Assembly: GCA_030549775.1 (NCBI GenBank)
Contig: CM060175.1
Span: forward strand, 2,604,564-2,668,563
Source of the DNA: Tamarix chinensis
Lineage: Eukaryota > Streptophyta > Magnoliopsida > Caryophyllales > Tamaricaceae
Direction: 5' to 3'
Length of the DNA stretch: 64,000 nt
A program made the translations under genes and the position numbers. Position 1 is the stretch's first letter. Each line of letters opens with the position of its first letter. Positions 48,101-60,349 of the stretch are shown here, piece by piece. The notes beneath the pieces were generated by a model. It made no database searches. It was given only the letters and a program-made list of their open reading frames with translations, and was not told the origin of the DNA.

Positions 48101-49947
48101 GGCCCAAATTCATCAATTCACAGAATAAAACATTCTTATATGTAGTAATAAAATCTTATGTACAATATAACCTATAAATTAGAAAAATATAATAAGATTT
48201 AAAGACAAAAAAAAACTTCCATAAGCTTCCATAAACCTAGAAGAATATAAAAACCTCAAAGAGAAATTAATCACATAAATGCTAAATCAAAGTGGCTAGA
48301 ATAAAAAAGAAATAGAATATGAGTTCTTATCTTGAATATAGAAGAAACCTAACCTTTAACCATAGTGGAATTTGGGAGAGGAATGCACAAAATTCAAGGA
48401 AAAAAGATAGTGAATTTTGTGGTAGAAGGAGGAGGAAGAAGAAAGATAAAATCATGCTAAGTGTACCAATTGAGAAAGGGTATTGTGGTAATTAGGTGGA
48501 GTCCTCACAATTAATACTTTAGAGTATATTTTCATCAAAACAACAAGATGGATGAATGATGGTGGTGGAAACACATAGGGAAGAGAATTAATATCCAAGC
48601 TTAATCCATCACACTCAAAATGAATAGTGTAGAAAGAAGAAAAATGAGTGGAGGGGGAAGAAAAGAGAAATCATGGCTAACATATGATATTTATGATAAA
48701 TATTTACAAAGAAGAGGAATCAAAGTTGGTCACTTCCAAGAAAAAGGGCCAAGAAATTTCAAGGTAATAAACTAGGGGTTCTCATCCATACTAAAAAATA
48801 ATGAAAATTTGGGATTGATCCTCACAAGATTATGTAATGATTAGAGGAATAAAAATTACTTTTGATGAGTTATTATGTTTAAAACTTTCTGAATAAATTA
48901 AAAAAATTATAAAAATAATTATAAACAATTTTTAAATAATTTTGAGCACATTGTACTAAAATATAGTGATCCTTAAAGTTTTGTATATTCTGGATAATTA
49001 AAAAAGTTTTTCTTTCATGGCTTAAAGCACTAAAATAGGGCTAAGCGGGATATGAATAGTAATTTTTTCTTAAAGATGTTCAATAATAGTTTTGAAAACT
49101 TTTAAGAGATTCAAAAAATTTAAGAATTAAAAAAAATAAAGAGTTAGAGTTTTGTATATGGAGTATGGCGGCTTAGAATATCTCATATAAAGGAACTTAT
49201 AAGAAAGTGTTATTAAATGGGGAAAATGTTTCAACATAATAATCAAAATATTCAAATAGAAACAAAATGTTTCCAATTTGATAAGGTATGTAGTAAAATA
49301 TTCAAAAAAATATATAATTTTATTTTTGAATACAAAATATCTTGAACATATAGGGTTTTTGAGAAATGAGGTATTACATAATGCCATTTGTGGTCTAATG
49401 TGGGTGGACATGGGTCTTGTACAAGCTCTTTGACCCCAACGACCATTGTGGATTCCATGACAAGTACATGGTGGAGAGTTAGTTTTCTTTATTTAAATCT
49501 ATTACAAATAACCTAATAATCACTTATTAGCATTTAGTATATGAATGTGTTCTTAGAGATGGCTTAGGGGCCTTGTTATTATTCAACACAAGCATGCTAC
49601 TTTTTATCCATTATTTACGCAATAAACATGAAATATGCATACCATATATGTAATCCATTCATGTTAATCCATGTATATTAATTCACATATGTTAATCCAT
49701 GTCTGATTATTAATTTATGTTGCAAGCATATACTTTATGGTCACCTAGTTCATGTATGTAGGATGAGCCCTACCACTTGATACCATAGTCATTTCTTACT
49801 CATTATGCTTTGGACTTATGATACCTAGTGTTCTAACGACTTTGGGTCTTATTCGGGTAAGCATATGTTGTTGTTGCTATTCTGCTAGTATTTGATGATC
49901 AATCTTATAGTGATGATGACCAATAGATGCTTGTTTTAGGTGTTACA
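42158..49947 (+). mobile_element. Very long 5' LTR of a Ty3/gypsy element (interrupted)
   Basis: Begins TATAACACCCC and ends TTTTAGGTGTTACA right before a primer-binding site; gag and RT relics of the same orientation follow downstream. Without the 46409-49378 insertion and its duplicated TAATG the length is about 4.8 kb. It includes a purine-rich segment (43000-43690), TATATA-rich sequence near 43780-43820 and CTAGTTGACTGGC words at 42267 and 45694. No ORF is supported. The start is less certain than the end. Confidence 0.5.
46409..49378 (-). mobile_element. Non-coding LTR-like unit F
   Basis: Starts TGTGGCACCCCC and ends GAGGTATTACA, with TAATG exactly duplicated at 46404-46408 and 49379-49383. 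Length is 2970 bp. It has a purine-rich part (48360-48720) and an AT-rich tail as in the larger units, but no hairpin array was seen. Small Ile/Phe/Tyr-rich frames are AT-composition artefacts. Strand inferred by analogy. Confidence 0.75.
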
Positions 49948-49950
49948 AGT

Positions 49951-49962
49951 TGGTATCAAAGA
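49951..49962 (+). other. Primer-binding site (initiator Met tRNA type)
   Basis: TGGTATCAAAGA starts 3 nt after the LTR end GTGTTACA. It matches the usual plant PBS TGGTATCAGAGC at 10 of 12 positions. The position immediately after an LTR end is diagnostic. Confidence 0.75.
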
Positions 49963-50186
49963 CTTAGAACTAAAAAAATCCTTTGATCTAATTATGAAAG
50001 ATTCTATTTATTGATGGATTAGATATCTCTTTCTTTCTTTAATTTATTTCTTAGCTCAGTTGTTTTTAGATTAGTCTATGAGAGAGAGCGGGTTAGTGGG
50101 AGTTGGCCTTTAATATCTAGTTATGTAATGGCATGATGCTTATATGCTAACCTTCTATGCTTAGTGAAATAGTTATTAACTTAGAC
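49963..50186 (+). other. Retroelement leader between PBS and insertion G
   Basis: AT-rich untranslated leader of the gypsy element. No gene recognised. Confidence 0.4.
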
Positions 50187-50191
50187 TTAGT

Positions 50192-53100
50192 TGTAACATC
50201 CCAAATTTTTAAACCAACTTTTTTTTAATACAATGCAGAAGCATTTGGAAAAGCAAAGTCAATGAATATTACCGCGATGTTAACAATGAAAAAGGTATGG
50301 TCATCACCTAACCCATGTTTGATGCAAGACATATCAAAACAATTGTGAAATAATGCATGCTTGCTAACAATACAAAAATACTAATAATGATAGTGATAAG
50401 AAAAGTGATACTATATATAGACAAGAGAATGAGAGTTTACAAAATCTAAATATAGGAATCGATGCTAAGAGCTTAAATAACTAAAAAGAATAAAAAACAT
50501 TCAACATGGTGGGAAAAATATGTCTAACTAGTCAACCTAACCCTTAATTACACGGGACAATAACTCTCAAATCCCCACACTGTGGATAGCTACTAATCGA
50601 CAATATCATATTAAGCATACTCTAATTGAGAATGGTACTCATATAAATCGTCCTCTTCTTCCAAGACCAAAATCCATATAATCACATTAACCATATAAGT
50701 GTGGTATCAATAGAGTAAAGTATTGGTAAAACATACTAGCTAAAACATGGTAAGGGCTCATGTAGCACATTAAAGTCACATAGTAGCATGGTGATAAGCA
50801 TACCAATATAAAATAGTACTTAGAGTCATGGTAGTAATGTAACAAGGCATGCTTTCATAAAGATCATAAAAGAATAGTCATACGCTAAATGCATCACAAC
50901 CAGACAATGTAACCATGTTATAAGTCTTCCTTTGGTGATCACATACATTTCAGTTATTAATATAATTCATTTGACTATACCTAGTTCTCCACCATGAAAA
51001 AAATTCATGGCTGTATACAAATAAAATGGGATGCCATACCCACTATACGGAGTTAGGATACATTGAAGGGGATTTATCAAAGGATATCATGCTTACCACA
51101 CATCAAATGCACTTATCGTAAGGGCTAACACATCATGGGATACTACACCCACCACACATGGTCAAAGTACATCAAGTGAGCTTGTACTGGGATACCTCAC
51201 CCACCACAACTTGAATTCCTTCACCATAAGGGCTAAAATTAGGATACCATACCCACTTAAGATATGGATAATATAACGTGCTAGGGGGCTTGTAGTGGAA
51301 TACCTCACCTACTCGAATCGGATACTAATGCCATGCTAGCTTGCCATAGTATAATCATATACCTTAAAGATATGTGCATACCCCTACTGATTGTAACCTA
51401 GTAGAGAAGAAAATAGGTACTAAGTGAAAAATATATAATATGGGGCAACCCACCCATTAACTCTCGGCTAGCTACCCTAAGAGTTGAAGAAAAAGCTTTG
51501 AATAAAATCTTAATCCATTAATTATTAAGTATGAAATGATGTTACAAATCACAAATTAATTTCATTTTTTATCCAAATTAGGTGTTTCGAATTAATAACA
51601 CCAAACACATTATAAGGCATATAAGCAACCAATTGGGTATTTAGAGATTGCACCAAACTTAACCAATTCAAGGCCTATTTATCATCATTTTGATCCATAT
51701 TAAATTACAAGGTAAAAATGGTTGTAATCATGATTTAAATGTTGTACTTAAATGGATATATTAATGTCAAAGTCCTAAAAGAAGAACCACAATTAATAAT
51801 GAACATGGAGGAATACAACCATACTAGTTGATTGGTCCCTATAACCTATAGGTTAGTCTTGTCGTACCAAACCTAAATCAAAAATAACACTAGTGGACCA
51901 TTCGACTAGTTAGTCTCACTGATCGATTGTTCATAGGAAACCAGTTGATGGGTTTGCTCAACCGGTCAATGGGTTTAAGTAGAGACTAAACGACTTTAGT
52001 CACAAGGTCATCAATCGATGGGTTTGGAAAACCTATTAACTGCTCATAGGAACTAGTCAATTGGTTCATTGAATCAATCAATGATCAAAATTTCCAAAGT
52101 AAATGATTGTTCACACAAGCAGTTAATGTATTCAATAAGATAATCAACTAGATTGGGTAAAATAACCCACACTTGAGATCCACATACCAAAAATTTTCCA
52201 AATTTTATCATATTAATCCTACCATGTTCCTTTGTCATAAAAAAAATAAGGAGACAAGTTTTACACATAGAATCACATGGATACATGGTAACATTGATGT
52301 TAAATGAAATCATGCTCAAACTACCAAAATCATTCTTAAATTTTAAGAAGAAAACTCTACCATATTCTTGAATCCTAGAATATAAATAACTCATGCTTAA
52401 CATAGAAACAAACCATGAACAAGGGAACCACAACATGCTACAAAAGATCTTATTCATATTAAATACAAGAATGCCTTACCTTCAAGAAATTTTTCTAGTA
52501 CAAAGCTCATAACTTAACTCATATCTACCAAGACCTTGATTACTTAAAGAATCAAGAATAAAAAGTATCAAAACTCTTTTTTAAAATTCCATTAAAAATA
52601 AAAAGGAGAATAAGAAGAATGTAAGCATAACTCAACCTTTATAAAAACAAAATTTTTAGGGATAATGAATCTAGAATCTTCAACCTTTCTCAAATTTTAA
52701 TCCTTCCTTGCTTAAGAGAAATAAGAGAGAGCTAAAGCTAAGATTAAAAGGAGAAAAAATAGATAATAACTCAACTAAGGAGGGAAGAAAGTAAGATCAA
52801 ACCTTATTTTTCTCAACATAAAGGAAAAAGGAAGAAGAATGGAGAGTAACCAACACTTAGGAGTTTTATCAAGGGAAAATGGAGAGAATAAAAAAGTGTA
52901 GAAGCTAATGAGTGAATTACATCAAAAATGGGGTGTATAGGAGAGAGGAATGGTCGATATTATTGATTAGAAGAGGGAAAAGTTTGACTTAAGTTGAGGG
53001 TGGGTAACCTAAAGTGTATAGAGGTCACAAGTTGAGGTAAAGGAGGTAAGGTGTGATTAGGAAGAGACATAACATAAGTTTGGTAGGTCAGGGGACTGGT

Positions 53101-53584
53101 GTAGGAAGTTAAATATACAGTGATAGCTACTAGAAGAGAGAGGAATGTAAGGGAAAAGAGAAAGGTGATATATTGCTCAAAAACTACTTTTTGGAAAATT
53201 TTAACTAAATAAAAATCATAGAGTGATATAAATAATGTAAAAATAATCCAAAAGCATCAAAATATGCTTATTAGCGCAGATAGATTATAAATAGAGGTTT
53301 TTATAAATATGGAAAAGACAATTGAATCAAAATTAGAAAAAAGAATATAAAATCATAGAATAACAAGTCGATGGGTTTGGGTAAATTAGTCAATTGGTTT
53401 ATTAAAAAAATAAAATTTCTGATTTCTAAGCATACCGGCCTATTAGTTAAGCAAATTAGTTTATCAGTGTGCCTAAAATTCACAAATTTATTAATATTTC
53501 AAGCCCATTCAAAAGCCAAAACTCATTTATTTATATCAACATAATTTAAATATAATTTGAATGATTTTAAGATGGGATATTACA
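50192..53584 (-). mobile_element. Non-coding LTR-like unit G
   Basis: Starts TGTAACATCCC and ends GATGGGATATTACA, with flanks TTAGT (50187-50191) and TTAGA (53585-53589), a 4/5 target duplication. Length is 3393 bp. It carries a cluster of CTAGTTGATTGGT-like words at 51826-52070, a purine-rich part (52640-53170) and an AT-rich tail. Its first roughly 60 bp, including AATGCAGAAGCATTT, match unit H at 60350. No ORF is supported. Confidence 0.7.
51826..52075. repeat. Cluster of degenerate CGACTGGTT / GATTGGT words
   Basis: Around ten near-palindromic words (CTAGTTGATTGGTCCC, ATTCGACTAGTTAG, GATCGATTGTTC, CAGTTGATGGGTTTG, ACCGGTCAATGGG, CAATCGATGGGTTTG, CTAGTCAATTGGTTC) spaced about 25-40 bp apart. 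Similar words occur singly or in pairs at 23545, 23618, 24925, 42267, 45694 and 53368. Confidence 0.6.
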
Positions 53585-53589
53585 TTAGA

Positions 53590-54339
53590 ACTCTGGAACA
53601 TGATGGTTATTACATAGGATTGACAAATAGGTAAATTCATGGTGACAATTAGAGTTTACATTGCTCATTAGATGAAGCTCGAGGAGGCTTAGTAGTAGAA
53701 ACTATAGTCGTTACTACCATCTCCATTTCTAGTGCCACTCCTATATTATTGTCTATATAGAGTATCATATGGGCGATGATGGCCTTAACATTATATAGAG
53801 GTGGATCCACGATATCAAGAAGACTTTTGCTGCTAGTGGTTTCCTAAAGCATTGGAAGGTTAACATTGGTGTGTGTTATTTATAAGGCATAGCTAATAGT
53901 TGGTAGAGGAGCCATCAGGCAAATGGATAGAAGCCTCAACTACAGGGCTGACATTCTTAAAGTATCTTAGAGTTTGTTTCTAATCTCTATGCATTTGTTT
54001 GGGAAATTGCATGGAGTTTCTTATATTCACCTAGGGTTGATGTATAAGGAGTACTACAATGACTTTTTAGACTTGGTACATTTCTCCCTTGAGATGGAGG
54101 CAAATAAGGTGATAAAGGTCCATAAATTCCATTTAGATTTGGGCATCATATATCATGAGTTGTTAGTGAGAGCTACTAATTAGACCTAACTAACATTTAT
54201 GAGAAGGCTCTAGAGGTCGCATGGGTTTTCCAGGTCCTTAGTTGCCCATATGGGTGCAAGAAAATTTTTTAGGGTGGTGCCTTTTAATCCTAGTGTATAT
54301 CATTCCTTTCTATCAATCATATTTGTTGTTGGAGCATCC
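53590..54339 (+). pseudogene. Ty3/gypsy gag (capsid) fragment
   Basis: Plus reading gives a degenerate capsid region: FLKHWKVNIGVCYL, a stop, GIANSW, a stop and RSHQANG (the WW and QL positions of plant gag). It then stays open through LGLMYKEYYNDFLDLVHFSL, EMEANKVIKVHKFHLDLG and IIYHELL, resembling the EYYDRFLDLVRF...EKFLLGL part of gypsy gag. Stops make it inactive. Unit J is inserted right after it. Confidence 0.6.
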
Positions 54340-55183
54340 ATGGTTGAAATATTCCAAAAACCTAATTAAAAATATTATGTTAAAATAGGAATTTATTAGG
54401 GTAATTAATTAAATAAATTATTTCATTAAAATAAGGGGAAAAAATTTATGGTTAAATCAAGAGGAAAATAATAAAGAATTTAATTAAGGGAAAATTAGGA
54501 TATTTTGCTAATTAAAATAAAATTCAGAAAAATTACCCAAAATATCCTAAATTAATATAGAAAGGCAATTTAATTATTATTTTACTAATTTTTATTATTT
54601 TGAAATATTTAAAAATATCAAAATATTCTAAATACCCCAACCAACCCATTTTTCCTTTTTCCTTTTCTCTTTCCCCCTTCCTCCTTTGCTTTTTTCTTCC
54701 TTCTTCCAGATTTGGGCCTGCACCCCTCATGGCCCAATCTTTCCCCTTTTTCTTTCCTCGTGTGGCCCAGCCCATGTAATTCTGCTGTTTTTCCTCTGCC
54801 TCACCCACCCAGTTCTCCTACCCTTTTTTTTCTTTCTTTTCTTTTTCCTTAGACCGGTCGGCCTACTGCTTTATCTACTTCCTCCTGCTCTTTTCCCATG
54901 CGTTGTAGGTCGGGACCTACAACCCTACCAATGCCACCCAGCCAGCCACCATACCACTAGCTAGCCACCTCCCTTCTCTTCCCCATCCCTTTCCTTACCA
55001 ATTCTAGCCCCAACCTATCATGTGCCCCTTTCACGCATTCCTTCCTTCCTTGCCTTTCCTTTTTCTCCTCCCTGACCCAACCAAACCTACAAATCACAAG
55101 ATTATACCCGCTTTCCACTGTCAGCCGGCGAGCCTGCCATACCTGCCCCCTTGTCCTTTTCCTCCTTTGTTTTATCCACCCAC

Positions 55184-55199
55184 CATTGGCTTATAAATA
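55184..55199 (+). promoter_or_regulatory. CCAAT/TATAAATA block of unit J
   Basis: CATTGGCTTATAAATA: a reversed CCAAT box (ATTGG) directly before TATAAATA at 55192-55199, 847 bp from the TGAAATATTCC end. Unit C has the same block at 848 bp. Good candidate for the LTR core promoter. Confidence 0.65.
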
Positions 55200-55789
55200 C
55201 TCCCTACCTGACCTTAATCAGTCTTCTTTTCCCTACCCAGAAAAATCAAACTCCCATACACCACCACCATTTCAGACACCTCCACCTCCATCGTTGCCCA
55301 GTGTCACTGCCCAAAACACCTACCAAACTCCTCTGTGTATGACCCTCCACTGAACCGCACCACTCATAACCTCTAATTCCCCTTATACGAGTCGACCCTT
55401 CTAGCCGTAGTGCACCACCATCTCCGCTGCAACCACCACCTCTCTCGCTACCCAAAACCCTCGACAAAGTCTCCCCTACCTTCTCTTACCTTCCTTTCTC
55501 CCTACCTCTCTCTCCTTCACCCTCCCTCATTCTCCACCACCTTTGGCCATGAAACAACCGCCGCCTGTGCCGCCACTTTTGCTGTGCCACCATCACCATT
55601 CCAACCCTCTCAACCCAAAGAATCCATCATCATCACAACCACCCTCTCACTCTTCCATTCCTAGCCTAAACTCTATTCCTCCTCCACTACCACCATGTGT
55701 CACCACCATCACCGCCTAACCACCACCACCCTAGGTTGTGCCCTAACCTCCATGACCTTTGAAAATATTTAATGTAATTATTATTTAAT

Positions 55790-55984
55790 TTTATTAGTGT
55801 TAATATCATTATTATTACTCTTACTATCATTATCACTCTTAATAAGATTTGAATATTATTATAATTATTAACTTTAGCATTATTATTACTAATATTATTA
55901 TTATTATCATTATGATTATTCAAAATCTTACTATTATTATTATTAAGACTCAAATTATTATCATTACTACTACTGCTGCTGCTG

Positions 55985-56026
<42 letters not shown>

Positions 56027-56204
56027 TTATTATTATTATTATCTTTATCACTAATATTACTATTACTACTACTATCATCATCATCATCATCATCATCATC
56101 ATTATTATCATCATTATTATTATCATTATTATTATTATCATCATCATCATTATTATTACTACTATTATCACTATTTTGGTATTATTATTATTATTATTAT
56201 TCGA

Positions 56205-56251
<47 letters not shown>

Positions 56252-56383
56252 CTTTATCACTAATATTACTATTACTACTATCATCATCATCATTATTATT
56301 ATTATCATTATTATTATTATTATCATCATCATTATTATTACTACTATTGTCACTATTTTGGTATTATTATTATTATGATTCGG

Positions 56384-56436
<53 letters not shown>

Positions 56437-56480
56437 CACTATTATTATTATTATTTTCAATATTAAAGCTATTATCTTTA
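55790..56480 (+). repeat. Large trinucleotide field (TTA, CTA, ATC) in unit J
   Basis: About 690 bp of mixed TTA/CTA/GCT/ATC runs, with an internal duplication: 56041-56200 and 56250-56390 share ATCTTTATCACTAATATTAC followed by ATC and ATT runs and a CACTATTTTGGTATTATTA close. The long Ile/Leu/Thr-rich frames are artefacts. Confidence 0.9.
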
Positions 56481-57964
56481 GTAATATAAATATTGCTAAT
56501 AATACCTTAATATGGACTAATATAACTACCAAGACCTATTTTGACTAGTAATAGCATGGTTAGCTACTTTAAGAATAATACCCTTATTTTTACTTATAAC
56601 ACTACTACTATTATTATTAACCCTAATACCAGACTATGATAAGGGTAAAGTAGGAAATAATGATAATATTAGTGAGTGGGAAGTTAACCCTTAGTATTTC
56701 CCTCTTATAGGTGAACCAAGTCAAAATCCTAAGGAGGCGTAGGAGCATGCTCCAAACCTGGTGTCGTATTAGATAAGGATGTAGTTAAGGCCTATTATGT
56801 GTATTATGTGCCTTGTATACCATGTGTTATATTATGTTATGTACCTTATATTATTATGACTGCTTACTTGTAGTGCAACGTGAAGTTAAGGTACGTTTAT
56901 ATGACCTCATTATGGAATTTGTAAATTGATGTGTATGTTGTGCTTGTGATGTTATGTGATATGACCCTCTAGGACATGCATGCTAGGATTTTTTAATTAT
57001 ATGCTATGGGGTGAAAGAATTAAAAGGGAAAATGGGAAATGAGTTGAATAAAGGAAAATGATAATGACCTAATTATCTCATAACCCATGAGGGGATAAAT
57101 AAAAGAAAAATATGGACAAAATAAGAGAGTGGAGTGAATCTTGCATCGGGAAGTCTAGGGTTTGCATAGGATGGATGGTGTTTGCATGTGGATAATCCTT
57201 ATGTGGAAAAATTTGCCTTGGGGTGTAAGTAAGGTAATGAAAGAGTTGTTGGGGGTGATTAGAGTCCATGGGTGGAAAATAGTACGTAGGTTGGTATAAG
57301 GGTGTATAGGATATTTTGGCTATGGTTTATGAGGAAAATCCTAAATGGAGGAGATTGTGGAAGTGAAAAATTAATGGAAAGGATTGGAATATAGGGTAAG
57401 AGTGGAAGGATATCACATGGAGGGTGAGTGTGGCTGTCATGTGGAAGAGAGGATGGTAGGTGAGTAATGGAGGGATATCATATGAGAAAAAGAGAGGTGT
57501 TAGGGTTTAGGGTGGCCAACTAAGGTTTCATGGTCGCTTGTGGAAAATGGGAAGTAAAGTGGAATGCTTGAGGTTGAATATAAGTGAGGTGATGTATTAG
57601 GGTACTAAAGGAGCTTAGTTGTGTGAGATAAAGGAAGGTTGGGCCATATAGGCCAAATTAGGGTTCTCTGGGGAAAAACCCTATAGGGTAAAAGTGTGTT
57701 GACTTAGAGGTATGGGGAAGTTGGCCTTAACCCACATGCTTAGGAGTTGGGTATTTGTGGTAAGTAAGGAGAAGAGGAAGAGGATTTATGGATGTATTAG
57801 GAGGCGTAGAAGTCCTAAGATATGGGATGGGCCTTTTGAGGGAATATAGGTAGTCAAGCTGTGTGAGTTGGTAGTTTAAGGGACATGCATGTCTAGGGTG
57901 GTAATGTTTATCGAATAAGGCAAAAATAAGATACTAACCACTTAAAGAGAAATATTTTTTCGCC

Positions 57965-58325
57965 ACGCCCAGATCGGTCCACCGGTGACTAATAGTGGCC
58001 AGGTGTCAAGGTGCCTTGGAGATCGTTCCACCGGTGAATAATAGTGGTTAGGAGCATTCTGTCCTTTATGTTTCTAGTCTAATGGCTATAATAGTAGGGG
58101 GTCCTAAGCTCAACAAAACAAACCTAATTACGTTAAATCATAGAAAAATACTATCTACTTACAGTGAAATATCATGAGAGTTAAGGCCAGGCCAGTCCAC
58201 CGACAAATAATAGTGGTCAGGTGCCTTGTGCCCTAGAGACAGTTCCACCGACAAATAATAGTGGCTAGGTGCATTCTACCCTAGGTGTTTCTTCAGTCCA
58301 CCAGCTATAATAGTGGGGTTCCTAT
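57965..58325 (+). repeat. Hairpin-repeat array in unit J
   Basis: Six inverse-complement units near 57971, 58021, 58075, 58192, 58240 and 58296, for example GTCCACCAGCTATAATAGTG. Three on each side of a spacer with ACTATCTACTTACAGTGAAA. Confidence 0.82.
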
Positions 58326-58499
58326 ACTCGTATAGATTAATAATAAGCATGGTGTGAAATGAGTATATTGACCAGAGATCTAATGAATAAGCTTAACTAA
58401 ACGGTAACACAACCTCTACTATTTGCATTACATGTATGTTTATCTGTATGATCATGCTTGTATTATATGTCTTCTTATGTATGGCCTTAGTTGCAAGGT

Positions 58500-58565
58500 T
58501 ACTTTACTCAATACGTAGCGTACTGACCACCTGTTTCATGGGTGCAGCTCATTTACACGAGTAGA
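58500..58565 (+). repeat. Paired stem-loop block of unit J
   Basis: CAATACGTAGCGTACTG pairs over 6 bp with one G-T mismatch that would be a G-U wobble in one RNA strand. It is followed by CACCTGTTTCATGGGTG, a 4-bp stem with a larger loop. Same relative place as in unit C. Confidence 0.6.
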
Positions 58566-59034
58566 GGACCCTACTAAGTTTGTGTAGGTAAGAGATGCCA
58601 TCTTCGATGCCTATGATACTTATGAGGCATTAGACGGGGCTGAGAGTTGACCGTTGAACTTGGCATGGGGGCCCAAGATTGATGTTAACTGGACTCTCTT
58701 ATACCCCAATGTACTTATATTTCGTTTTCTTTTAGCTTTGTTTATCGTATTGTATCTTTTACCCCCTTTTGGGAACTTTGATTATGTACTCTATTGGGTT
58801 GTAAAAAAATTTTAATACGCACTCTGAATCCCATGTTATGAATAGTTTAGTTTTTCTATGAATCTTTAATTAAGGTTTGTCTAATGTCTTGTGATAACTT
58901 TTCTTCAGCCTTGTGATTAGTACGAGACTGGCTGGGGGCCAGGCTTGTACTAATCATGGTGGTAGCACCCCCATGCTTGTATTTGTTTGTTTTAATCAAA
59001 ATTTTGAATTGTAATTTAGGGGTGTTATAATGGT

Positions 59035-59477
59035 GCCATTTGGTAGTATATTAACCCATGTTATTAGTGACCTTTGTTATCAGTAGAGTTGTGCTTCTTC
59101 TAGACTTCATAGAGTTTTCCTAACATAATTTTCATATAATAATGGGGATACATATGGTTTCAAGATACTGATAAATAATAGATTATTCTTAATAGCACAT
59201 TGTTATTAAGAGATAACTGGGTGCTAGGGTCTCTTATTGAAGATGCAAGCCTCAAAAATTAGTAAGGATTATGTTCACTATAATGCTTGGTATCCTAGTG
59301 TAGAAGGGTTACCCATTCTATCTATATAGTGTTTAGGACCTTAGTGCCAATGGGATAGCATTTGATGATATTTCAAGGTTGTAGAAATTCCTAAATTTCT
59401 CTCTTAATGAAATTCTTACCATGCCACTAGTGTGAAAGTATAATTTCATGATAGAAATTATCATAAGGATAAATTTC
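59035..59477 (+). other. Decayed gag-pol interior, no readable domain
   Basis: It follows the gypsy gag piece after removing unit J and precedes RT, so it should hold protease, but no protease motif could be read. Most of the expected roughly 1 kb between gag and RT is absent, implying a deletion. Confidence 0.35.
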
Positions 59478-60349
59478 ATGACAAAATCCCCATATCATAT
59501 GACACCGACTGAGATTTCATATTTGGAAACTCAATTGGAGGAGTTGATGGAAAATTACTACATTATTCCAAGTGTATCACCTTAGGGAGTATTAATTCTC
59601 TTTGTTAGGAAGAAGGATGGAAGTATGAGATTGTGTATTTACTATTGACATTTGAATTAGGTTATGGTGAAGAGCCATTATCTTGTACTTCATATCATGA
59701 CCTCTTGAACGAGTAACTATGTTTTCAAAGATGGATCTTCACTCAAGATATTGTCAGTTGACGATAACAAATTGGGATATTGATAAGATTAATTTTTGGA
59801 TAAAGTATGGGCATTATGAGTTCACCATCATTCCCTTTAGACTCAATAATACACTAAATATTCTCATGGACTTGATGAACTTGCATGTTTTACTAGTACC
59901 TTGATTAGTTTATTGTCATGTTCATCAACACCTTCTCATCTACTCGAGGAGTCATAAGATACATGAGCATCACTAGATATTAACTTAGGCATTGTGAAAA
60001 GCTCCTCAGTTGTACACCAAGCTCTCAAAGTGTGAGTTTTCGTGGGATTAGCTTGCTTTTCTAGGGCATATGATATTGAAGAATAGTGTTTTAGTTGAGT
60101 CTTCTAAGATTCAAGTCATAGTTGAGTGCTAAACACTGATTAGTATAAGGGTGGTAAGAGACTTTTTGGGTATAACCAACTATTACTACCATTTTTTATA
60201 ATATTTCTCCAAGATTAATCATCCTTTAATGAACTTGTTAAAGAAAACAATGAGGTTTTAGTGGGATTAGTGGTGTTTTAAGGCTTTTGGGAGTTGAAGA
60301 AGAAGCTAACTTATGCTCTACTTCTTAATTGATCATTAGGTAGCCAGGG
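59478..60349 (+). pseudogene. Ty3/gypsy reverse transcriptase, decayed
   Basis: Plus reading includes TKSPYHMTPTEISYLETQLE, LFVRKKDGSMRLCI, FSKMDLHSRYCQLTI and KYGHYEFTIIPFRLNN, then LIYSRS, KLSKCEF, LAFLGHMI, a YFSKINHPL-like segment and LKK. This is the order of plant Ty3/gypsy RT, of the type with [13 protein letters not shown] and KDGSMRLCIDYRELN, a different lineage from the 10-14 kb copies. The IDDILIYS active site is damaged. Many stops. Unit H begins right after it. Confidence 0.8.

Larger units (their letters stand above)
54345..59029 (+). mobile_element. Giant LTR-like unit J
   Basis: Starts TGAAATATTCC and ends GGGGTGTTATA, with ATGGT duplicated at 54340-54344 and 59030-59034. Length is 4685 bp. 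Order: AT-rich start (strongly similar to the inverted tail of unit C); pyrimidine tract (54640-55680); CCATTGG...TATAAATA at 55192; a large (TTA)n field; a CTCCTTAGG-complement block; a hairpin array; paired stem-loops; a GC-rich block GGTGGTAGCACCCCCATG; then the end. No coding region. Confidence 0.9.

Noticed and set aside
52074..52457. 127-codon minus frame in unit G
   Set aside because: Cys/Ile/Phe-rich, AT-driven, not recognised, and inside a non-coding unit; could be rechecked by protein search.
55849..56466. 205-codon plus frame, the longest uninterrupted plus-strand frame apart from the myosin-binding gene exons
   Set aside because: TTA/CTA/ATC repeats inside unit J read as Ile/Leu/Tyr runs.
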